The notes below the pieces were generated by a model. That model was not told the origin of the DNA. It saw only the letters and a program-made list of their open reading frames with translations, and ran no database searches. 64,000 nt of DNA from Tenrec ecaudatus (lineage: Eukaryota; Chordata; Mammalia; Afrosoricida; Tenrecidae): NCBI RefSeq assembly GCF_050624435.1, contig NC_134535.1:125103731-125167730 (forward strand), in the 5' to 3' direction. Positions within the stretch are counted from its first letter, which is position 1; every line of letters starts with the position of its first letter. Positions 56,138 through 64,000 of the stretch are shown one piece after another. The position numbers and the translations under genes are program-made.

Positions 56138-58451
56138 ATTTAAAAAAAATTTATAATTTTATTGGGGGTTCATATAATTCTTATCACAATCCATACATAC
56201 ATCCATTCTGTCAAGAACACATGTACATTTGTTGCCATCATCCTCAAAACATTTGCCTTCTACTTGAGCCCTTAATATCTGCTGTTCATTTTCTTCCACC
56301 CTCCCCACTTCCCCCTAACTCATGAACCCTTTATCATTCATAAATTATTATTATTTTGTCATATATCACACTGTCCGATGTCTCCCCCCGCCACCTTCTC
56401 TGCTGTCCCTCCCCCAGGGAGGAGGCTATACGTAGATTCTTGTAATCAGTTCCCCCTTTTCTACTCCACATTCTCTCCACCCTCCAGGCATTGCCACTCT
56501 CACCACTGGTCCTGAAGGAGTCATCTGTCCTGGATTCCCTGTGTTTCCAGTTGCTATCTGTACCTACGTACATCCTCTGGTCTAGCCAGATCTGTAAGGT
56601 AGAATTGGGATCATGATAGTGGTGGGAGGAGGTATTTAAGAACTAGAGTAAAGTTACATGTTTCATCATTGCTACCCTGCACCCTAACTGGTTCATCTCC
56701 TCCACACAACTCTTCAGTAAGGGGTGTCTGGTTGGCTACCAATAGGCTTTGAGTCTCCAGTTTGCACTCACCTACATTTTCAATGATATGATTTTTTGTT
56801 CCTTGATGCTTGATACCTGATTCCCTTTGACAGCTTGTAGACACACAGGCTGGTGTGTTTCTTTTATGTGGGTTTTGTTGCTTCTGAGCTAGATGGCCAC
56901 TTGTTTATCTTCGAGCCTTTAAGACCCCAGACACTATACCTTTTGATAGCCGGGCACCATCAGCTTTTTTCACCACATTTGCTTATGCACACGTTTGTCT
57001 TCATTGATCGTATCAGGGAGGTGTGCACCCATTGATATGATTTTTTGTTCCTTGATGCTTGATACCTGATCCCTTTGACAGCTTGTAGACACACAGGCTA
57101 GTGTGCTTCTTCCATGTGGTCTTTGATGCTTCTCAGCTAGATGGCTGCTTGTTCACCTTCAAGCCTTTAAGACCCCAGACACTATATCTTTTGATAGCCG
57201 GGAATCATCAGCTTTCTTCACTACATTTGCTTATGCACACATTTTTCTTTAGCAATCTTGTCGGGAAAGTGTGCATCCTGGAATGCCAATTTAATAGAAA
57301 AAAGTGTTCTTGCATTGAGTAAGTGTGTGAGTAGAGGCCCAATGTCAATCTGCTGCCTTAATACTAAACCTATAAATAAATGCACATAGATCTGTTTCCC
57401 CATACTCATATAAATATATCTACATATGTACATTCTAGTCTTTGGATCTCTATAAATACCCTTTGTCACCTAGTTATTTCCTCTATTTCCTTTTAATTTC
57501 CTCTTGTCCCACTATCATGCTCAGCCTCCATTTGGGTTTCAGTAATTTCTTTAGGTTGCCTTGCCCTTGCTGAATCCCTACCAGGACTCTCACACCCTCC
57601 TTGCTACTGATTTTCGATTACTTATTGCTCCCCTGTCCCTCAGTTGGTCAGCACCACCTCCTTATCCCCTCCTCCCCCTCTCCCGTATCTCCCTGGAACC
57701 ATTGGTCTCCTTGTTTTCTCCTCCAGACTATTCATCCAGTTTATCTTATCTACATAGATCTGTAGCAATAATAATATGCACCAAAAGTCAAGTCATAGCA
57801 AGATAGGTAATGAGTGAGAACACAGTGATGACAACAAAAAAGGAAACCAATTACCCATAGAAGAATAAATTAATTAAAAGAAAAACCTGTAAGTAGATCA
57901 AGGTCTGATTTTTGATCTTTTGGAGTGTCCTTCAGTCAGGTCCAATGGGGTACGTACCATGCTCTGGCCCCAGAGTCTGTCCTTTGTACTCCCTTGGGAG
58001 CTCCCTGCTCTACTCCTATGGTTGCTCTGCCGCACGCTTTTAGTGGTTTGCCTCAGTGTCACAGGGTCAGTCTGGGTCAGTCCAGGCCCTGAGTCTCAGT
58101 GTTGTCCCCCTTAGGGCCCTGGGCCATCAAGGGATGGTGTGTCTCATAGTGGGATCAGCCATATTGTCCACTCTGTCCATTGGCTGGGGATATCATCCTC
58201 CAGACCTGATGGGCCAGGATGTGCTCCACTCTCTCTTCTTCCCCCTTCTTTGCTCCCATTTGCTGTGATCGAACATGCCCCTTTCCCCTAGCTGCAGCTT
58301 CAGTGCCATTCTCTCAAGTAAATTCTTCTGGGGTGAGGGGCAGTTGTCCACTTGGCTGGTATGGGGGTCGAGTCCTCAGGCCCCTCCACTGGCTCCCCAG
58401 TCCTTGCCGGCACACTGCATTGGTCTGACACTGGCTTTATATCTGGTCCCT
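56138..58451 (-). mobile_element. L1 3' UTR copy (2.3 kb) inside an LTR
   Basis: TGATCTTGTT at 56128-56137 and 58452-58461 is the target duplication. The whole insert is 3' UTR. A module of about 245 bp is tandemly duplicated at 56784-57028 and 57030-57270. Confidence 0.9.
56784..57270. repeat. ~245-bp tandem duplication in the L1 tail
   Basis: Both units start ATGATTTTTTGTTCCTTGATG, contain TTTAAGACCCCAGACACTAT and end near TTATGCACACRTTT. The units differ at several bases, so the duplication is not new. Confidence 0.85.
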
Positions 58452-58461
58452 TGATCTTGTT

Positions 58462-58545
58462 CTTATACAAAAGGTCATCCAGCTACCACTTATTGGACGT
58501 GTTTAACTCCAGCTGGGAGGGTCTAGTTGACATAACCCCTAACCA
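58462..58545 (+). mobile_element. ERVL/MaLR-like LTR, right end (probable)
   Basis: 'GTCTAGTTGACATAACCCC' resembles the LTR's AAGTTGACA...TAAC end. No matching 5-bp duplication was found. Confidence 0.5.
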
Positions 58546-58594
58546 TCTTCATTAATAATCAAAAGTAACTAAATGAATAAGATATTTGTATTTG

Positions 58595-59291
58595 ATGTGA
58601 TCATGAGGTGTCAAAGGGAGGAGGTGTCAGGCATCAAAGAACAAAATATCAAATCATTATGAATGAGGGGGAGTACAGATTGGGGACCCAAGACCCATCT
58701 GTAGGCAACTGGACATACCCTTAACAGAAGGGTTGCAGGGAGGAGACGAGCCAGTCAGGGTGCAGTGTAGTAACAATGAATTATACAACTTTCCTCTAGT
58801 TCCTAAATGTTCGCCCCTCCCCACTATTATGATCCCAATTCTACTTTACAAATCTGGCTAGATCAGAGGATGCACACTGGTACAGATAGGAATTGGAAAC
58901 ACAAGGAATCCAGGGTGGATGATCCCTTTAGGACCAGTGGTGAAAATGGTGATATTGGGAGGGTGGAGAGAAGGTGGGATCGAAAGGGGGAACCAATTAC
59001 AAGGATCTACATATAACCTCCTCCCTCGGAGATGAACAGCAGAAAAGTGTGTGAAGGGAGACATCGGACAGTTAAGACATGACAAAATAATAATAATTTA
59101 TAAATTATTGAGGGTTTATGAGGGAGGGGAAAAATGAGCTGATACTAAGGGCTCAAGTAGAAAGCAAATGTTTTGAGAATGATGATGGCAACAAATGTAC
59201 AAATGTGCTTGACACAATGGATGTATGTATGGATTGTGATAAGAGTTGTATGAGCCCCCAATAAAAAAAAATCAACTGAGAAAAAAAAAAG
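58595..59291 (+). mobile_element. L1 3' end
   Basis: GTGATCATGAGGTGTCAAAG through to GAGCCCCCAATAAAAAAAA; 5' truncated in the tail. Confidence 0.85.
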
Positions 59292-59458
59292 AATGTTTGT
59301 AGTTGAGAGAGGGAGTATTTGGAAAATCTCTGCATGATCTGCTCAGTGTTTTGCAAATCTAAAAATATAAAGTCCTTTTATAAAATTAACAAAGAAAAAA
59401 GTCACCTATTTCATCTTCATAGTCCTATCATATTGATCTAATTATATACTTCATTGTC

Positions 59459-59630
59459 TTTAAAAAGATATACTTTTTATTTTGAACTGTATGCAAGTTT
59501 ATAGAGTCAATCAGTTTTCCACCTGAAAATTCATACACATTTTGTTTCATGTCATTGGATGAAATTCAAAGTCATATCACTTATCCTACTTCCTCCCTAT
59601 GTTCCCTGCCTCCATTTTTTCGTATCCCCT
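59459..59630 (-). mobile_element. Old L1 3' UTR fragment
   Basis: 'TTTATTTTGAACTGTATGCAAG' onward resembles an older L1 terminus, unlike the young family. Confidence 0.4.
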
Positions 59631-59639
59631 CTCATCTAT

Positions 59640-59803
59640 CTGTTTGTCGCTGTGTGCTGTAATGCTGGGAGCGATGCCACCCAGTATATCAAATACTAGC
59701 AGGGTCATCCATGGGGAGTGTGTTTCAGTGGAGATTCTAAGAATAGGCTAAGCAGATGGAAGAGGTAATCACTGCTGAAAAACTAGCTGCTGAAAATCTT
59801 TTA
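59640..59803 (+). mobile_element. RTE LINE 5' region (split by L1)
   Basis: 'AGCAGGGTCATCCATGGGGAG' and 'TTTCAGTGGAGATTCTAAG' belong to the RTE leader. It continues at 60680. Confidence 0.6.
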
Positions 59804-60663
59804 TTAAAAAAATCATTTTATTAGGAGTTCATACAACTCTTTTCACAATCCATACATACATCAAGTGCATAAAGCACATTTGTACATTCATTGCCCTCAT
59901 CATTCTCAAAACATTTGCCCTCCACGTAAGCCCCTGGCATCAGCTCCTCATTGTTACCCCCCCCTTCCTGCTCCCCCCTCCCTCATGAACCCTTGATAAT
60001 TTATAAATTATTATTTTGTCATATCTTACACTGTCCAAAATCTCCCTTCACCCACTTTTCTGTTGTCTGTCCCCCAGGGAGGAGGTTATATGTAGATCCT
60101 TGTAATCGGTTCTCCCTTTCTAACCCACCCTCCCTCGACCCTTGACCTGCATCGCCACTCACACCACTGGTCCTGAAGGGATCATCCACCCTGGTTTCCC
60201 TGTGTTTCCACTTCCTATCTGTACCAGTGTATATCCTCTGGTCTAGCCAGATTTGTAAGGTAGAATTGGGATCATGATAGTCGCGGGGGAGAGGAAGCAT
60301 TTAAGAACTAGAGGGAAGTTGTATGTTTCATTGTTGCTACACTGCTCCCTGACTGGCTTGTCTCCTCCCCACGACCCTTTTGTAAGGGGATTTTCAGTTG
60401 CCTACAGATAGGATTTGGGTCTTCACTACACACTCCCTCTCATTCACAATGATTTGATATTTTGTTCTTTGATGCCTAATACCTCATCCCTTTGACACCT
60501 CGTGATCGCATAGGCTGGTGTGCTTCTTCCATGTGGGCTTTGTTGCTTCCGAGCTAGATGGCTGGTTGTTTACCTTCAAGCCTTTAAGACTCAAGACACT
60601 ATCTCTTTTGATAACTGGGCACCATCAACTTTCTTTACCACATTTGCTTATGTATCCGCTCTT
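59804..60663 (-). mobile_element. L1 3' UTR copy inside the RTE
   Basis: A perfect 16-bp duplication, TGCTGAAAATCTTTTA, lies at 59788-59803 and 60664-60679. 860 bp. Confidence 0.93.
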
Positions 60664-60679
60664 TGCTGAAAATCTTTTA

Positions 60680-61330
60680 AACAGCAGCAAAACATTGCCT
60701 GATCCAGTGTCAGAAGATGAGCTCCTCAGGTTGGAAGGCACTTCAGATAGGATTGGGGAGGAGCTCCCGCCTCCCCAGGGAGAATTGAGCTTAATGGTGT
60801 GGATAGAGCAAAGCTATCAAAATCTACACTTGCTGATTGGGCACAACTCACAATGAGGAAATATGGCTGCAAACATTTATCAGTAATCTGAATATGGAAT
60901 GCATGAAGTAAAAATCTATGAAATTGGAAATCATTAAAAATGAAATGGAATGCATACCATTTATGTCATAGGCATTAGTGAACTTAAATGAATGTGTAAT
61001 AGACATTTTGAATCAGACAAGCATATTGTTTACTATGGTGAGGTGTAATAGACATTTTGAATCAGACAAGCATATTGTTTACTATGGTGAGAATGACAAA
61101 TTCAGGAGGGATGTTGGCTGATTCATCATCAAAAGAGAATGTTTCAATAGTTTTCTTGAAATACAATACTGTCTGTGATAAGATATCTATACACCTAGAA
61201 GGAATACTATTTAGTACAACTATTCCTTAAATTTATATACTTACCACTAAAGCCAATGATGATAGAATTGAAGAACTCTATTAATTAATGCAGTCTGAAG
61301 CTGATCAAACCTGCAGTCATGACACGTAGG
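60680..61330 (+). pseudogene. RTE LINE endonuclease region (decayed)
   Basis: Follows the order of the RTE N-terminal endonuclease: AAATTGGAAATCATTAAAAATG (KLEIIKNEM), GGCATTAGTGAACTTAAATG (GISELK), TTTTGAATCAGACAAGCATAT (FESDKHI). Stops and frameshifts throughout. Carries an exact 49-bp tandem duplication at 60994-61091. Confidence 0.6.
60994..61091. repeat. Exact 49-bp tandem duplication
   Basis: 60994-61042 and 61043-61091 are identical base for base, starting GTGTAATAGACATTTTG. Confidence 0.97.
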
Positions 61331-61439
61331 GAAATTACTGATGATGACTGGAAAAGAGCTTTCCTTGGAGGGTGGCTTAATTGTAATATAAGTGAACGCC
61401 AGAAAGACATGTTTGCATTTTGCTGGATTTGGATCCTGC

Positions 61440-61770
61440 TTTTGAGTTATCAACCTCTCGTTCTTTGAACTTGAACCAATGGCCTGACATTTTGCCCATC
61501 AATTTTGGGAATTATCAGTGGTTGGCCATTTGACCTGCTGAACTTGGATTCATTCACCTCTGCAGCCACCAGTCTGTGGTCTTCGCGCCAATCTTAGTTG
61601 GGGCCATCAGCCCTCACAGCTATGTGGAGCAGGAGAAACATCTGACCCATGGATGAGAAACCTGATTGGACTTGGATCTGCCCACTTCTACACCTGTGTG
61701 AGCTGTTTCCTGGATATCCATCTCTCTGTGTGTATATATGTGACACTGGTTTTGCTTCTTTACTGAACCC
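61440..61770 (-). mobile_element. Old LTR-like remnant
   Basis: 'CTACACCTGTGTGAGCTGTTTCC' then 'ATATCCATCTCTCTGTGTG' has the pattern of an ancient MaLR/ERVL LTR in reverse. A similar block ends the 63490-63745 interval. Confidence 0.4.
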
Positions 61771-62180
61771 AGCTGAAAACACTATGATGGTTTCAAATGC
61801 TTTATATGCATAGGAAAGCTGGACAATGAATAAGGAAGACTGCAGGAGAATCAACACATTTTAATTATAGCATTGGTGAAGACTATTGAGAACCACGGAT
61901 TGCCAGAAGATCAAATAAAACTGTCTTGCAAGGGGTATGGTCAAAATGCTTCTTAGAAGCGAGGATGGCAAAACTTTATCTCCATCTGGACATGTTGCTA
62001 AGAGAGACCAGTCTCTGGAAAAGAATATCATGTAGGGTAACCATCTAAACAGAGAAAGACCCTCCATGCAATGGATTGACACAGCAGCTGAACTATGAGG
62101 AAGATGCTGGACTGGACAATTTCATTCTGTTGGATCATTATGAATTGGAAAAATGCAACAGCACCTAACAACAATTTCTC
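61771..62180 (+). mobile_element. RTE LINE 3' part
   Basis: 'AAGCTGGACAATGAATAAGG', 'CATGTTGCTAAGAGAGACCAG' and 'CACAGCAGCTGAACTATGAG' follow the RTE 3' end, as in the 14.4-15.4 kb copy. Confidence 0.65.
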
Positions 62181-62590
62181 ATTTTCTACCCGCTCTTGCC
62201 TTCTGAATTTTGTCTTTGGGCATATGCTACCTGTTTGATGTCAAATGACTGATTATTCGGAGGGGCATGTCCCTTTCTCATGTTGCTGTTTACTGTATAC
62301 ACTTTTTAATTGTGTTGCTCAGATGTTTGCTCCGGTGTTTTTGATAAGCTTAAGCAGAAATGATAAAACAAAGTCTTATTCTGTTACATACTTCTGTTTT
62401 TAAAAGTGAGGATCATCCTGCCCCTCTCCAAACAACATCCCATTGAATACAGTATCTGGCACATGATATTTACTGGTGAATGAATGACAGGGAATGAGTG
62501 AAAAAGGAAATAGAAACAGCTAACTACTAGTGAAAAGTGAGTGTAATTAAAATTTATAATGCCAGACAAGTGTCATAAACCTCATTTAAA
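62181..62590. other. Unassigned intergenic sequence
   Basis: AT-rich, no gene recognised. Confidence 0.4.
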
Positions 62591-63350
62591 AGAATAATTC
62601 TTTTAATTAAGGAGGATGTGAATCAAAACCACAATAAAGTAAAAGCTCACATTCACTGGAATAGCTATGATCAAAAAAGTGAAAAATAACAGGTATTTTC
62701 AAGTACATGGCAAAAATGGAACTGCCGGCAGGAATGAAAATTAGTAGTTTGCTTTGGAAAAAGTTTGTCAGTTCTGTGAACAGAGCTACCACAGGTCCCA
62801 GAAACCCTGAGCCTAAATATATAACCGGAAGAATGCAAAGGAACACAAACAAAAACCCATTAGACTCATGTGCATTGCAGCACTATTTGCAGAAGCCAAA
62901 GTGCAGCATTATTCACAGTCTACATGTCAACAACATATAGAATGAGGAATGGATCAACAAACAATACTGTGTACCTTCAATGGAATGTTACTCAACCACA
63001 AAGAAAATGAAATCCTAACGCATATTTTGATATGGATAAACCTTGAAAACCTACTTAGTGAAATAACTTACCAGATATACTCATGTATAAGCTGAGTTTT
63101 CCAGCCCATTTTTAAATGCAATTTTTGTGGTAAAATGAGATGTCTTGGCTGATATTTGGTCGGCTTATACTTGAGTATATACGGTAGTCATAAAAGGACA
63201 CATATGGCTAGGCTCCTACTTATATGAGTTAGGCAAATGAATAGAGACCAAAGTTCATTGGTTACTAGAAGTAGAAAGGAGGGGAAAGTGGCCATTATTG
63301 CTTTCATAGCACTGAGTTTCTGTTAATGGTGGTGATAATGGTTGTACAGT
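62591..63350 (+). mobile_element. Ancient L1 ORF2 end and 3' UTR
   Basis: 'AATGGAACTGCCGGCAGGAATG', 'GCATTGCAGCACTATTTGCAG' and 'ATGGATCAACAAACAATACTG' correspond to the end of mammalian ORF2. Heavily mutated; interrupted by the pogo MITE. Confidence 0.7.
63071..63184. mobile_element. Pogo-family MITE (114 bp)
   Basis: TA on both sides. The left CCAGATATACTCATGTATAA matches the right end of the 43161-45276 element; the right GCTTATACTTGAGTATATAC matches its left end. It is therefore an internally deleted relative. L1 sequence continues across it. Confidence 0.88.
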
Positions 63351-63353
63351 GTG

Positions 63354-63427
63354 AAGAATGAAATCAATGAAATGGAATCATACATATAAGAAGAATGGAA
63401 TCAATGAAACTGAATCATACATATAAG
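63354..63427. repeat. 37-bp tandem duplication
   Basis: 63354-63390 and 63391-63427 agree at 34 of 37 positions. Confidence 0.9.
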
Positions 63428-63489
63428 AACCACTGGCATTTCTAAGTCTTTCTTGCAATTTTTCCTTTGCTCTCTTTTTGCTGGGTCAG

Positions 63490-64000
63490 GGTCCTGCATG
63501 TGGCCCATCATTGACCTCTGGTTTTTCCAGCCCATGGCCTGTAGCTGTGTTGCCTGACAATCCAGGGAGTCATTAGCAGCCTGCTAACCTTGGAGTCTTG
63601 TGCCTTCAGGGCCTGTTGTATGACCTGCCAATATGGGTTTATCAGTACCTGAGCTACATGAGTCAGAAGGAATCTCTCACTTGACCGCTGGACTTGGAAC
63701 TTGTCTGCCTCTTCAACTGTGTGAGCCATTTTCTAGATATAACCTGTAATAGGTAGGTTTATTTGGCCAAGAAACACATGTGGGATTAATAAGGTTGCAG
63801 TTTAATTGAAGGGCAAATAGATAAATGGCTCAGCAAATCTCGCCTTTCTGTCTCTTACTCTCTGCTGGTCAGAACAGCGTATGGCTGCCTTAGGTAGTTC
63901 TCTGCCTCAACTTGCGAGCTACACTATTTGTGGGACACCCAACCTGTGGATTGTGTCACTATAGTTTGAAGTTCCTTCGTGACCTGATTCTCCACACTAC
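63490..64000 (-). mobile_element. Old LTR-like remnant and unassigned end of window
   Basis: 'CTCTTCAACTGTGTGAGCCATT' near 63710 is typical of reversed old LTRs; 63760-64000 is unassigned. Boundaries are not visible. Confidence 0.35.

Noticed and set aside
52863-60856. Recurrent short protein 'MCFFHVGFVASELDGWLFTF...' in frames at 56853, 57101 and 60518
   Set aside because: It is a by-product of the repeated L1 3' UTR module. The frame breaks in other copies and there is no ORF-like conservation.
39161-64000. CLEC4A exons downstream
   Set aside because: Expected by human gene order, but no C-type lectin motif (e.g. WxWxD or CxxxLxFxxxC pattern) was found.

Overview
Identity of the genome. 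This is nuclear DNA from a placental mammal. It holds one spliced protein gene with GT-AG introns and a CpG-island promoter, set in dense transposable elements. Many SINE copies share a head 'GAGCCCTGGTGG' and a tail 'CTATGAGTCGGAATC'-like, which is the AfroSINE pattern, and RTE/BovB-like LINEs are common; both point to Afrotheria. Two SPIN-type hAT copies, each with a perfect 8-bp target duplication, favour a tenrec (e.g. Echinops) over elephant, hyrax or aardvark. The species is an inference.

The gene. NECAP1 (clathrin/AP-2 accessory protein) lies on the + strand. Its eight coding exons run from 24893 to 37487 and splice to an 834-nt frame (277 codons plus stop), ending in the AP-ear ligand WVQF. 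A CpG island at about 24490-25400 carries the promoter. The 3' UTR probably ends near 39160.

Layout. 1-24 kb: no gene found; L1 copies with very long 3' UTRs, degraded RTE, SPIN, solo LTRs, AfroSINEs and MITEs. 24.5-39.2 kb: NECAP1, with L1, AfroSINE and a TIR DNA element in its introns. 39-43 kb: older L1 debris and unassigned sequence. 43.2-45.3 kb: a 2.1-kb pogo-like DNA transposon with TA target duplication and a decayed transposase. 45.4-47.9 kb: a minus-strand processed pseudogene of NET1, split by an L1. 48.4-50.15 kb: a three-level nest, solo LTR containing a hAT deletion derivative containing an L1. 52.2-60.7 kb: three large minus-strand L1 copies plus one plus-strand copy. 59.6-62.1 kb: an RTE copy. 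62-64 kb: ancient L1 with a pogo-family MITE, and LTR-like remnants.

No operon, CRISPR, rRNA or tRNA gene was seen. The clearest observations are the chronology readable from nested insertions with target duplications, an L1 family with a 3' UTR of about 2.3 kb that carries tandem duplications, a nearly complete pogo-like element with a related MITE in the same window, and the NET1 retropseudogene.
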